Positions 7,558 through 15,392 are shown, counted from the first letter of the stretch. The stretch is DNA of 18,654 nt from Candidatus Aenigmatarchaeota archaeon (GCA_003550625.1 PUKU01000008.1:1-18654); one strand, 5' to 3'. A program made the numbers and translations. Notes: generated by a model from the letters alone, not told the origin.

Positions 7558-8619
7558 ATGACCGAAAATAAGTTCGTTTTTCTGGCTGCAGACATACCAG
7601 GCGTATTTGCATTCGACAGGGACAAGAATATAGTTGCCTGTTCTACCTTTCCCAGAAATCCAAAGAGTATACTTGGTAAACTGGAAGAGCTGGAAGAAGG
7701 AACTGATTTGGACGAGGTTCGAGAAGTCCTTGAAAGGGTGGACACTGAGAACATAGTTACTGACATACCGATCGATCTGGATGGATACAACATCGAGGTA
7801 AAGGAAAACATCTCTGCCAAAAAACACCTGATAGAGAATCTCAGAGAGATTTCAAAGGAGTGTGGGTTTGTTCAGAGCGACTCTCAGTTCAACCGCATAC
7901 TTAGAGATATACAGGTTATAAGGACAAGGGATGGTATAAAGTCTTCCGTAAAAAAGGATAGATTCGTTTCCCAGGCGGTTTCAGCTCTAGAGGATCTGCG
8001 AAGGATATCCAACGAACTTTCCGAGAGACTTCGAGAATGGTACGGTCTGCACTACCCGGAGCTGAATGTTTCGGACAACGAAAAGTACGCCGAACTCGTG
8101 TCCGGACTGGATAAAAGGGAGGACTCTGATGACTTCCGTGGTTCCATGGGACTGGATCTCGATAGACCGGACACCGATGTCGTCAGAAGCTTCGCAAACC
8201 ACGTGAGTTCCGTTTATGAAGAGATGAAGGAGCTCAAGGAATACTTGGAGGAGGTAATGGACGATGTTGCACCGAACCTGACACATCTGATCGGTTCGGA
8301 GATGGCCGCGCAACTTATATCCCTTGCTGGATCGCTCGATAAGCTGGCAAGAATGCCTTCGTCTAAAATACAGTTACTCGGTGCAGAAAAGGCCCTGTTC
8401 CGTCACCTGAAGGGAAAGGGTAAACCTCCGAAACACGGTATCATATTCAACCATCCTTACATACAGAATACACCAGATAACAAAAGAGGGAAGGCAGCCA
8501 GGGCCATAGCCTCGAAGCTCATGATGGCCGCACGCACAGACAACTACACGGGTAAGTTCAAGGGGAAAAAATACAAGGATGAACTTGAAAAGGATCTCGA
8601 GAGGATAAGAAATGAATGA
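7558..8619 (+). CDS. nop5: Nop5 (Nop56/Nop58 homologue), box C/D RNP scaffold
   Basis: 353 residues, slightly short for archaeal Nop5. The protein bridges L7Ae-bound C/D guide RNA and fibrillarin in the particle that 2'-O-methylates rRNA (and tRNA in some archaea). The N-terminal domain (about 1-115) should bind fibrillarin. Residues about 130-240 contain the NOSIC region (GLHYPEL) and a coiled coil for Nop5 dimerisation. From about 240 the Nop domain is clear: APNLTHLIGSEMAAQLISLAGS, LARMPSSKIQLLGAEKALFRHLK and HGIIFNHPYIQ. The C-terminus stops at KDLERIRNE, without the long Lys/Arg-rich tail found in many homologues. The next gene, flpA, overlaps by 8 nt. L7Ae and guide RNAs are not in this window. 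Confidence 0.95.
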   Translation: MTENKFVFLAADIPGVFAFDRDKNIVACSTFPRNPKSILGKLEELEEGTDLDEVREVLERVDTENIVTDIPIDLDGYNIEVKENISAKKHLIENLREISKECGFVQSDSQFNRILRDIQVIRTRDGIKSSVKKDRFVSQAVSALEDLRRISNELSERLREWYGLHYPELNVSDNEKYAELVSGLDKREDSDDFRGSMGLDLDRPDTDVVRSFANHVSSVYEEMKELKEYLEEVMDDVAPNLTHLIGSEMAAQLISLAGSLDKLARMPSSKIQLLGAEKALFRHLKGKGKPPKHGIIFNHPYIQNTPDNKRGKAARAIASKLMMAARTDNYTGKFKGKKYKDELEKDLERIRNE

Positions 8620-9265
8620 GAAACATCCGGGTGTTTTCGAGGACGGTGGAAGATTTTATACTGTCAACCTTGCCCCAGGAAACAAGGTGTACGGTGAAGA
8701 TATCGTCAAAGAGAACGGCGAGGAGTACAGAGAGTGGAATCCCAACCGTTCAAAGCTTTCCGCGGCACTGAAAAAAGGTCTTTCAGAACTCCCAATAAAG
8801 AAGGGAAGCAAGGTTCTTTACCTAGGGGCAGCACAGGGCACTACTCCTTCACATGTATCGGATATCATCAGAAAGGACGGGGTGGTTTACTGTGTTGAGT
8901 TTTCGGAGCGTGCTATGAGGGATCTTCTAGATGTCTGTGAAACAAGGAGCAACATGGTACCTGTTCTCGCCGACGCAAGGAAACCAAATGAGTATGGTTG
9001 GGTGGAGATGGTTGATGTTCTGTACCAGGACGTTGCCCAGCCTGATCAGATAAAGATACTCAAGAGAAATGCCCGTAGCTTTCTGAAGAGTGGAGGATGG
9101 GTTATGATTGCGGTGAAGGCCAGGGCAATAGATGTAACAAAGGAGCCAGGTGAGATATACAAGGATATAAAGCCCGAGTTGGAGGAAGAGTTCGAGATAA
9201 GTGAATTCATTGAGCTTGATCCATTCGAGGGAGATCACTGTTTCATAGTTGCCAGAAAGGCTTAA
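8612..9265 (+). CDS. flpA: Fibrillarin-like rRNA 2'-O-methyltransferase
   Basis: 217 residues. It transfers methyl from S-adenosylmethionine to ribose 2'-OH at sites chosen by C/D guide RNAs, working with Nop5. Landmarks: YREWNPNRSKLSAA (39-52), the SAM motif VLYLGAAQGTTPSH (68-81), acidic E96 ending motif II (VYCVEFSERA), ADARKP, YQDVAQPDQ with likely catalytic D140, VKAR with K169, and DPFEGDH with H209. Together with K48 these fit the K-D-K-H set of fibrillarins. Q75 occupies a position that is usually Ser or Thr in the GxASGTT motif. The ATG overlaps the end of nop5 (ATGAATGA), and GAGAGGA lies about 6 nt before it. The stop codon shares a TTAA with the convergent DHH gene. Confidence 0.96.
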   Translation: MNEKHPGVFEDGGRFYTVNLAPGNKVYGEDIVKENGEEYREWNPNRSKLSAALKKGLSELPIKKGSKVLYLGAAQGTTPSHVSDIIRKDGVVYCVEFSERAMRDLLDVCETRSNMVPVLADARKPNEYGWVEMVDVLYQDVAQPDQIKILKRNARSFLKSGGWVMIAVKARAIDVTKEPGEIYKDIKPELEEEFEISEFIELDPFEGDHCFIVARKA

Positions 9266-10299
9266 TCTATTCCCTCTAATTTTTCACGGAATCTTTCCAG
9301 TGCAAGTTCTTCCTTTCCACTTTCGACAAACCCACCTGCTGCCTGGGGATGTCCACCTCCGGATCCAAAGTCCTTTACAGCACCCTTTATTATTTTTGAT
9401 ACATCTACCCTACCGCTCTGGCACCTGCCCGATATCTTCATCCCATAGTCTTCTATCTGGTATACAATTACAACGGCATCGGGATTTTCATTGGACAGTT
9501 CTGTTGAAAGATCCGAACCTATCGAATACCTGGATGACAGTTCGTAAAGATATGAGTTTGTGCGGGGAAAGTATTCTGAATTTCTTCTGAAGTCATCTGC
9601 AGCTCTTTCAATTTCTCTTCTGTAAACCTCGTAAAACTCCTTTAGTTCCGTGTCTAGGACGTCGTTGGGTTCTCTGGCATCTTTCATAACCTCGAAGCTT
9701 CTTCTTATTCCATCGAGACCCCTTACAGCCTTGGATGCATCTATCATATCGGCTATGAGTCCCAGTTTGCTTTCCTTGAGGCTGTTGTATGTTATGCCCT
9801 TCTCTATTGTCTCAGGATATTCTGATCCAACGTCCTCGAACAGGTCTTCACATCCCTTTACGCCGTGGTCACCTATGACTCCTACGGCGGCCTTCCAGGC
9901 TTGTTTTGACCTGCTTCCCAGTAGTTTGTAACTAAGGTAGGATGTTGGTAGGTATGCATCCTCATCCTCGAACCTGGGGTTCATGTGTAGTATGTTTTCG
10001 GATGTGAGATCTCTTTCAGGAGGGTGGTGGTCCAGTACAAATATCTTCCTATCTTTCAGATTTTCCACGACCTGTAGCTGGTCTATGGGTATGTCCAGAA
10101 AGACAACGCTATTACCCTCTTTCAATGATTCCAGGAGTCCTTCGCTTAGCTGTATCCCGGGTCCGTCGTTGGGGTGTGCTGCAGACTTCACCAGCTCCTG
10201 TAGAACTACCGCGGAGCAGACACCGTCCGCGTCCTTATGGTACACCATAGCCGGGTTTTCCAGTTTACTTAGAAACCCCCTGCCCCTGTCATAGTCCAA
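9262..10299 (-). CDS. DHH/DHHA1 family phosphoesterase (RecJ-like)
   Basis: 345 residues. The metal site is intact: HKDADG (H21, D23, D25), D69 in FLDIP, DHH at 90-92, and D144 in GVIGDHG. The C-terminal DHHA1 domain has the substrate-binding SGGGHPQAAGG loop (about 313-323). Family members are Mn-dependent 5' exonucleases (RecJ/GAN), nanoRNases or cyclic-dinucleotide phosphodiesterases. No OB-fold or extra nucleic-acid domain is present, so the substrate is not decided; an archaeal RecJ-like exonuclease is the best guess. The start is TTG (10297-10299) preceded by GGGGTAGAG; no in-frame ATG precedes the catalytic motif sensibly. It is the last gene of the ileS operon, overlapping the HD gene by 11 nt. 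Confidence 0.85.
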   Translation of the reverse strand: MDYDRGRGFLSKLENPAMVYHKDADGVCSAVVLQELVKSAAHPNDGPGIQLSEGLLESLKEGNSVVFLDIPIDQLQVVENLKDRKIFVLDHHPPERDLTSENILHMNPRFEDEDAYLPTSYLSYKLLGSRSKQAWKAAVGVIGDHGVKGCEDLFEDVGSEYPETIEKGITYNSLKESKLGLIADMIDASKAVRGLDGIRRSFEVMKDAREPNDVLDTELKEFYEVYRREIERAADDFRRNSEYFPRTNSYLYELSSRYSIGSDLSTELSNENPDAVVIVYQIEDYGMKISGRCQSGRVDVSKIIKGAVKDFGSGGGHPQAAGGFVESGKEELALERFREKLEGID

Positions 10300-10852
10300 A
10301 TATCTCTACCCCACTTAAAGCATTGCTTTGGTTCATCTCGGCATCCAGGGAATCTGCATGGTGAAGTATCCTTGCCTCGTCACTTCTGGGTGTCGGCTCG
10401 TTTGTTTCCCCGCCGTGGTCTGCTACAATTTCTATTACCTTTTCTGGGAATCCTCTCGAGTAAAGCTCACAGGACATCCAGACATTGTGGTCCAGTGAGT
10501 ACTCTTTAAATCCTTCCATGTTATCAAGTATGAACTGTTTTGTTAGATCATGTAGAAGCGCCGCCGAAACAAGACTGTCCCTATCTAGTTCCTTGTCGTA
10601 AACATCCTCGAAGTTTTCGACCATCTTTATACAGAGTTCGGTGACCGAGTATATATGATCGACAAGACCTCCTTCATAGTAGTGATGCCCTCCTATCCAA
10701 CATGGTATTTTTTCCAGCCTCGACCTGCCCTGCTTGAAGTTATCATTTGAGAGGTGAAAATCTTCGAGCAGTTCCTGGGTCCTTTTTCTGAGTTCTTCAT
10801 TTTCTATGTGTTCGGATAGCTCGATAAGATCCTCCAGTTCTATGTTACTCAC
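10289..10852 (-). CDS. HD-domain metal-dependent phosphohydrolase
   Basis: About 187 residues. HD-superfamily ligands are visible: GGHHYYEGGLVDH, ALLHD with the His-Asp pair, VADHGGE, and a later HHADSLDAEM aspartate. The region from HH-Y-x-GGL to RGFPEKVIEIVADH resembles YhaM-type HD domains and archaeal dihydroneopterin cyclic-phosphate phosphodiesterase (MptB-like) proteins; neither function is proven. Two GTG starts are possible: 10859-10861 (190 residues) and 10850-10852. GGGGTG just upstream is about 6 nt from the second, which gives an 8-nt overlap with dut, so I choose it; the first would give 17 nt. The downstream DHH gene overlaps by 11 nt. The pairing of two metal phosphohydrolases with a dUTPase suggests nucleotide or nucleic-acid turnover. 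Confidence 0.75.
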   Translation of the reverse strand: MSNIELEDLIELSEHIENEELRKRTQELLEDFHLSNDNFKQGRSRLEKIPCWIGGHHYYEGGLVDHIYSVTELCIKMVENFEDVYDKELDRDSLVSAALLHDLTKQFILDNMEGFKEYSLDHNVWMSCELYSRGFPEKVIEIVADHGGETNEPTPRSDEARILHHADSLDAEMNQSNALSGVEIFGL

Positions 10853-11354
10853 CGTAGACACCCCTGTAACCTTCTTCTACTTCATTTATAGGAACAAATA
10901 GAAGCTGTGCTATCCTTGCATTTTCCTTTATTTCGACACCATCCTTGTTTTTTACCATCAACAGGAACTCGGCCTTGCCTACAAATCCGGCATCCCATAC
11001 ACCCGTTTCGGTTGTGCATCCCATCCGTAGAAGCGAAGATCTGGGAAAAACTATCCCTGCGACATCTCTGGGCATGTTGAACCGTTCGTTTGTTTTTACC
11101 TTGTATGTTCCCTCTTCCAGCTTCCACCACCCGTACTTGTCCTCCTTATTTTCTTTCTCCGGTTCGATCCCATGGGTTTTTGGTATCTTTCGCTCCGAGT
11201 TCGAGAAGTCCAGCCTGCCTGTTTCTGTGAACCTGTGAATTTCATCGACAGTTATATCGAAACCATTGGGCTGTAGTTGTGTTTCTAAGTGTGGGTAGTT
11301 TTCTACCAGACCCTCTTGTTCTATAAGCTTCTTTATCTCGCCTCTATTGAGCAT
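10845..11354 (-). CDS. dut: Deoxyuridine triphosphatase, archaeal type (dUTPase/dCTP-deaminase fold)
   Basis: 169 residues. It likely hydrolyses dUTP to dUMP and pyrophosphate, keeping uracil out of DNA and feeding dTMP synthesis. Motifs: LQPNGFDITV (27-36), FPRSSLLRMG (103-112) with R105 and S107, GVWDAGFVG (118-126) with presumed catalytic D121, and NARIAQLLF. The WDAGFVG region followed by F-L-L matches dUTPases better than the DPGW-x-G...LE pattern of dCTP deaminases, which supplies their catalytic glutamate. The GYRGVYGE tail resembles archaeal dUTPases. A bifunctional or deaminase role cannot be fully excluded. The start overlaps the ileS stop by 11 nt. Confidence 0.78.
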   Translation of the reverse strand: MLNRGEIKKLIEQEGLVENYPHLETQLQPNGFDITVDEIHRFTETGRLDFSNSERKIPKTHGIEPEKENKEDKYGWWKLEEGTYKVKTNERFNMPRDVAGIVFPRSSLLRMGCTTETGVWDAGFVGKAEFLLMVKNKDGVEIKENARIAQLLFVPINEVEEGYRGVYGE

Positions 11355-14300
11355 CCTTATCCTCCGGTGTGAACCCGTATCTTATATCCCACGAGCCGTA
11401 TTCAAAACTACCCTTATCGTTTTCCAAATCCCCTATGATTATGTCGGTTACCATGAGTCTTTCCTCTAGCTTATTTTTCCATTTCTTCAGCTGCTCGTTC
11501 TTGTTTCCGTCGAGATACAGCCTTACCCTGTCCCTTACATGCAGCCCTTCATCCTTCCTCGAGAGCTGTATGTTTCTTGTGAGCTCGGATATAACCGCCT
11601 CCTCCTCTAGTTCAGGTGTGGTCTCTGTGTCCAGGAACACTCTCCCTTCCTGGAACTTTCTTCCTGATATCGATTCTGATGTCGACCGCGTGAACTTGGC
11701 GTCGGTCTTTGAAATATCAAATCCTTCCTTTTTGATTGAGCCCTCTTCCTCCAGGAGTTCGACCTCCTCTTCGTCCAGATTCTCTATAACCGATGCAACA
11801 TCTTCTGCTTTACCTTTGAACTTTGGTCCCAGTTCAGAGTAGTTCGGTTTCGCCTCGAGATTTGTCTCGACCTCTCCGAAATCAATTTTTTTTAAGTTTG
11901 CCATTTCCTTTATCATCTCTACCATGGGTTCCAGCTTCCCCTTTGCCTCTTCAGTCGTCGATACCACGGCCCTTTTTACAGGCCACCTGAGTTTTATATC
12001 ACATTCTTCTCTCAGCGATAGTATGCCCTCTACCACATCCCTTGTAAGCTTCATCCTGTCTTCCAGATCTTCATCTATCCTTTCCTTCTTTGCCTTTGGA
12101 AAGCTGCATGCGTGAATGCTTTCAGCCTCTCCGTCCAGAAACTCCTGGTATATCCTTTCTGTTATATATGGTACAACTGGAGCTATGGCCCTAGTGCTTC
12201 TTTCCAGACACTCCTTGAGTGTCCACAGGGCTGCTTCGTCTCCGTCCCTTACCCTCTTTCTGACGGATTTTACGTACCACCTGGAAAGATCCTCCAGCAC
12301 AAAATCTCTCCACCTTCTACAGAATATATGGAAATGCTTGTCCTCGTACCTCCTCTCTGCTTCCTCTACCATCTTCTCGAGACGGGATAGTATCCATCGG
12401 TCCTCTGCTACCTTTTTCTCGGGCTCCTCCAGTCTTCCTTCTCTGTACTCCTCTAAAAACTGTGCAGTATTCCAGTACACTGAGAATATTTTGTAGCCGT
12501 CGTTCTTTATCTTGTCCAGATCTACCTTTGGATTTTCCCAGAGCGGTGAGTTTTCAAGTATCCAGAACCTGGGTATGTCAACGCCCATCTTTTTTATTAC
12601 CTCATCGGGTTCTATGACGTTTCCAAGTGACTTTGACATAGCCTTCCCCTTTTCGTCGAGCACGAACGCATGCATCAGGACCTCTTTCGAAGGGGCTTCT
12701 CCGAATGCCAGTACGCTACATAACATCAGATAGTAGAACCACTTTGCGACCTGGTCGCTACCTTCAACTATGAAATCGATGGGCTTGAGATCCATAAACG
12801 GCTCTTCCTCGAATGGATAGTGCATGGAAGCAAAAGGCGCACATCCCGAATCACACCATACATCAAGCAGGTCACTGGTCCTTTTCATCTCACCGCCGCA
12901 GCTACATTCCCATGACCATTCATCGGCCTGGGGCTTGTGTGGATCGAAGTCCTCTGGGAGGTTTCCTATCCTTTTTTCGAGTTCATCGAAGGATCCTATG
13001 ACCTCTCTTTTCCCGCAACTGTCGCATGTCCATATGGGTATGGGGACACCCCAGAATCTCTGTCTTGATATACACCAGTCTCTGCCCTTCTCCAGCCAGT
13101 TTATGAACCTCTTTCTTATCTTGTTTGGTATCCACTTGACATCTTCGTTTTCCTTGAGCATATCCAACTTTATGGAATCTATGTCTATGTACCACTGGTT
13201 TGTTGCACGCTGGATTATCTTTGTCTTGCACCTCCAGCAGTATGGGTATTCGTGTTCTATCGTTGATCTACCAACGAGATATCCGCCCCTTTCGAGGTCT
13301 CGGAGTATCTCTTCGTTTGTATCATGTACATATTTCCCGGAGTACTTTCCTGCTTTCTCTGTGAACATCCCTGCCTCGTCGACTGGGGAGAAAACATCCA
13401 GGTCGTACTTTCTCGTTGCATCGTAGTCCTCTTCTCCGTGTCCTGGTGCCGTGTGTACGCATCCTGTTCCCTGTTCAAGGGTCACCAGTTCGGATGAGTT
13501 GAGAATACGGTGAACGTTCATGGACTCATCCAGTTTCTTGTGTTCGGGTATCTCGTCCTCCAGTGGATGTATATATTCCTTGCCTTGAAGCGATGCTCCG
13601 TCCAGTGTATTCAGAACCTTGTAGCTTTCTATTTCGAGTATCTCCATTACATCTTCGACAAGTTCGTTTGCCATTATGAGAACTCCCTGGTCCGTCTTGA
13701 CCCTTGCATACCTGAAGTCGGGATTGAGCAGTATAGCCACATTTCCGGGTATGGTCCACGGTGTGGTTGTCCATATGAGAAAGTATTCGTCTTCTGCATC
13801 CTTCATAGGAAACTTTATGAAAACAGAGTGGTCTTCGACGGTTCTGTATTCGTCGCTTATCTCGTTCTGCGAGAGCGAGGTCATACATCTCGGGCACCAG
13901 TACATGGGCCTTTTCTTTCTGTATATCATATCTTTTTCTGCGGCCTGCTTTATGAACCACCACTCTGATTCTATGTAAGAGTTATGGAACGTTATGTATG
14001 GATTTTCGAAGTCCTGCCATATTGCTAACTTATCCATAACCTTCTTCCATGTTTCCTCGGATGACACTGCCCTCTCTCTGCACTCCTTTATGAACTTTTC
14101 AACGGAGACCTTTGTTCCTATATCAGTCTTCTTCTCTATGCCGAGCTTTTCCTCGGTTTTAACTTCGTTTGGAAGTCCGTGTGCATCGAACCCCGCCTGG
14201 TCCCATGTATCGAATCCCTGCATACGTTTGAAGCGCAGCACGGTATCCTTTACAACCTTGTTTAACATGTGGCCTAGATGAGGATCCCCTGTGAGGTAGG

Positions 14301-14430
14301 GAGGTCCGTCCAGAAGGAAGAACTTATCCTTTCCTCTGTTCATTTCCCGCACCTTCTTCTTTATGTTCTTATCTCTCCAGAAACTCCTTACTTCGGCTTC
14401 TAGTTCTTTGGGACTGTAGTCTGTTGTCAT
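11344..14430 (-). CDS. ileS: Isoleucyl-tRNA synthetase
   Basis: 1028 residues, normal length for archaeal IleRS. It charges tRNA-Ile with isoleucine in the cytoplasm. The class I signatures are GPPYLTGDPHLGH (HIGH variant HLGH, residues 51-54) and AMSKS near residue 597. The CP1 editing domain (about 190-390) shows TTPWTIPGN and GTGCVHTAPGHGEEDY, which removes misacylated valine. Zinc-type cysteine pairs occur at CPRC (about 178), CWRCK (about 402), CDSCGKR (about 470) and CSCGG (about 512). The remainder is the anticodon-binding helical domain and a C-terminal extension. It is the first gene of a four-gene operon. No ribosome site precedes the ATG; a TATA box 36 bp upstream suggests a leader of about 10 nt. 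Confidence 0.97.
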   Translation of the reverse strand: MTTDYSPKELEAEVRSFWRDKNIKKKVREMNRGKDKFFLLDGPPYLTGDPHLGHMLNKVVKDTVLRFKRMQGFDTWDQAGFDAHGLPNEVKTEEKLGIEKKTDIGTKVSVEKFIKECRERAVSSEETWKKVMDKLAIWQDFENPYITFHNSYIESEWWFIKQAAEKDMIYRKKRPMYWCPRCMTSLSQNEISDEYRTVEDHSVFIKFPMKDAEDEYFLIWTTTPWTIPGNVAILLNPDFRYARVKTDQGVLIMANELVEDVMEILEIESYKVLNTLDGASLQGKEYIHPLEDEIPEHKKLDESMNVHRILNSSELVTLEQGTGCVHTAPGHGEEDYDATRKYDLDVFSPVDEAGMFTEKAGKYSGKYVHDTNEEILRDLERGGYLVGRSTIEHEYPYCWRCKTKIIQRATNQWYIDIDSIKLDMLKENEDVKWIPNKIRKRFINWLEKGRDWCISRQRFWGVPIPIWTCDSCGKREVIGSFDELEKRIGNLPEDFDPHKPQADEWSWECSCGGEMKRTSDLLDVWCDSGCAPFASMHYPFEEEPFMDLKPIDFIVEGSDQVAKWFYYLMLCSVLAFGEAPSKEVLMHAFVLDEKGKAMSKSLGNVIEPDEVIKKMGVDIPRFWILENSPLWENPKVDLDKIKNDGYKIFSVYWNTAQFLEEYREGRLEEPEKKVAEDRWILSRLEKMVEEAERRYEDKHFHIFCRRWRDFVLEDLSRWYVKSVRKRVRDGDEAALWTLKECLERSTRAIAPVVPYITERIYQEFLDGEAESIHACSFPKAKKERIDEDLEDRMKLTRDVVEGILSLREECDIKLRWPVKRAVVSTTEEAKGKLEPMVEMIKEMANLKKIDFGEVETNLEAKPNYSELGPKFKGKAEDVASVIENLDEEEVELLEEEGSIKKEGFDISKTDAKFTRSTSESISGRKFQEGRVFLDTETTPELEEEAVISELTRNIQLSRKDEGLHVRDRVRLYLDGNKNEQLKKWKNKLEERLMVTDIIIGDLENDKGSFEYGSWDIRYGFTPEDKDAQ

Positions 14431-14460
14431 GTTATCTGGCTCTAAAACATTCCTCGCTTT

Positions 14461-14470
14461 CTTTTATATT
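14461..14470 (-). promoter_or_regulatory. TATA box for the ileS-dut-HD-DHH operon
   Basis: The minus strand reads AGAATATAAAAGAAAG, a good TATA element about 36 bp before the ileS ATG. The predicted start is near 14440. Geometry matches the nop5 promoter (TATA about 34 bp before ATG, no Shine-Dalgarno). Confidence 0.55.
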
Positions 14471-14675
14471 CTTTTGTGCTTTGATGGGGCCTTCGAGAAG
14501 TAGTGGTGGTTGTATACTTTTCTTAACACGGGATAAAACGTTCACCTGCCATCTATATCACTACAGAGAAACTAACTCGCGAGATATTTAAATATGTTTT
14601 ATTCCTATGTAGGTAATCCTACCTTCTTTTCTTGGTAGTTAGGTCGCAGTATACTGATTTAGGATCATCACAACC

Positions 14676-14692
14676 CGCGAAAGTTATTTAAA
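14676..14692 (+). promoter_or_regulatory. BRE plus TATA module upstream of the MBF1 gene
   Basis: CGCGAAAG directly followed by TTATTTAAA is a strong archaeal BRE/TATA candidate. It would start transcription near 14715, giving an 85-nt leader to the TTG at 14801. A second element, ATTATATAG at about 14709-14716, would give a leader of about 60 nt. Confidence 0.5.
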
Positions 14693-14800
14693 CTATTTTT
14701 TGCACCTATTATATAGTGTGGGAGTTAAAAATCCAACAACCGAGGATTTTATTGAGATTAAAACCTCTTGAACTGTCAAAATTTCTGAAGGGTGATTTTA

Positions 14801-15253
14801 TTGGACTGTGAAGTATGTGGATCTTCTGGTGCGTCGAAAACCGCTGAACTGGAGGGAAGTGTGATGGCGGTATGTGACAAATGCTCGTCTCTAGGAGAGG
14901 TTAAAAGAGATCTTTCCGTGGACGTAGGAGGGCCTGGTGGAGAAAGGGAGGCCAAATCTTGGAGAGAATCCCTGAAACCAGAAAGAATTTTGAAGAGAGG
15001 ATACGGAAGCCTTCTCAGACAGGCCAGGGAAGATATGGGTTTCACCATGGAGGATGTGGCAAGAAGGCTTTCTGAAAAGGAGTCCGTTGTAAGAAGAGTT
15101 GAGAACGAAAAGCTCAGACCAAACAAAGAGCTGTCTGAGAAGCTGGAAAGGTTGTTTGAGATAGACCTTTTTGAAGACTGCACAGGCAATGCCCCTTCTT
15201 TGTACAAAGATGGTAACGGTCTGACCATAGGGGATGTTGCAAACGTAAAGTAG
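14801..15253 (+). CDS. MBF1-type transcription factor: zinc ribbon plus HTH
   Basis: 150 residues. The N-terminus carries two Cys pairs, CEVC and CDKC, about 25 residues apart, forming a zinc ribbon. An acidic/basic linker follows, then a Cro/C1-type helix-turn-helix: LLRQAREDMGFTMEDVARRLSEKESVVRRVENEKLRP..ELSEKLERLF. This is the archaeal multiprotein bridging factor 1 layout; archaeal MBF1 has been linked to translation as well as transcription. TTG at 14801 is chosen because GGGTGA lies 5 nt upstream and the protein then begins MDCEVCG, as zinc-ribbon MBF1 proteins do. A GTG at 14792 would add three residues but has no ribosome site. The PIN-ATPase gene follows after 139 bp with its own promoter. 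Confidence 0.85.
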   Translation: MDCEVCGSSGASKTAELEGSVMAVCDKCSSLGEVKRDLSVDVGGPGGEREAKSWRESLKPERILKRGYGSLLRQAREDMGFTMEDVARRLSEKESVVRRVENEKLRPNKELSEKLERLFEIDLFEDCTGNAPSLYKDGNGLTIGDVANVK

Positions 15254-15315
15254 ACATGGAGACAGGGATCAGTTAAGTACTCGTCCTGTATCACTGTGTC
15301 TAGAACCAGGTTTCC

Positions 15316-15331
15316 CGAAAGACTTATATAG
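15316..15331 (+). promoter_or_regulatory. BRE plus TATA for the PIN-ATPase gene
   Basis: CGAAAG (15316-15321) followed by CTTATATAG (15323-15331). Predicted start near 15353, so a leader of about 40 nt containing GAGGTG (15381-15386), 6 nt before the ATG. The CGAAAG element is shared with the MBF1 promoter module, suggesting common use. Confidence 0.55.
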
Positions 15332-15392
15332 TTTAAGGTCAAGGTTAAGTCTGGCCCCTTCTTAGTGTTACTGGTAAATAGAGGTGTTTTAG

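Larger units (their letters stand above)
14431..14800. other. Intergenic region between divergent ileS and MBF1 gene; promoter-like modules and short hairpins
   Basis: About 370 bp without a convincing gene. It holds the ileS TATA box (14461-14470), a perfect 12-bp palindrome ATATTTAAATAT (14584-14595) preceded by CGCGAG, a related CGCGAAAG plus TTATTTAAA module (14676-14692), and an ATTATATAG element (about 14709-14716). Between the modules, GTAGG (14609-14613) can pair with CCTAC (14618-14622), or CTACC (14619-14623) can instead pair with GGTAG (14634-14638). No tRNA cloverleaf or complete C/D box pair was found. Confidence 0.6.

Noticed and set aside
14640..14690. Possible C/D box guide RNA on the minus strand (GTGATGA C box near 14665-14674)
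   Set aside because: A C box is present but no CTGA D box or C'/D' pair follows at the right distance, so no guide RNA can be claimed.
14792..14800. GTG start for the MBF1 gene
   Set aside because: The GTG lies inside the GGGTGA ribosome site that serves the TTG at 14801.
15254..15392. ACAGG...CCTGT hairpin after the MBF1 gene as a terminator
   Set aside because: Loop of about 17 nt, no following T-tract; the region is better explained by the BRE/TATA of the PIN-ATPase gene.
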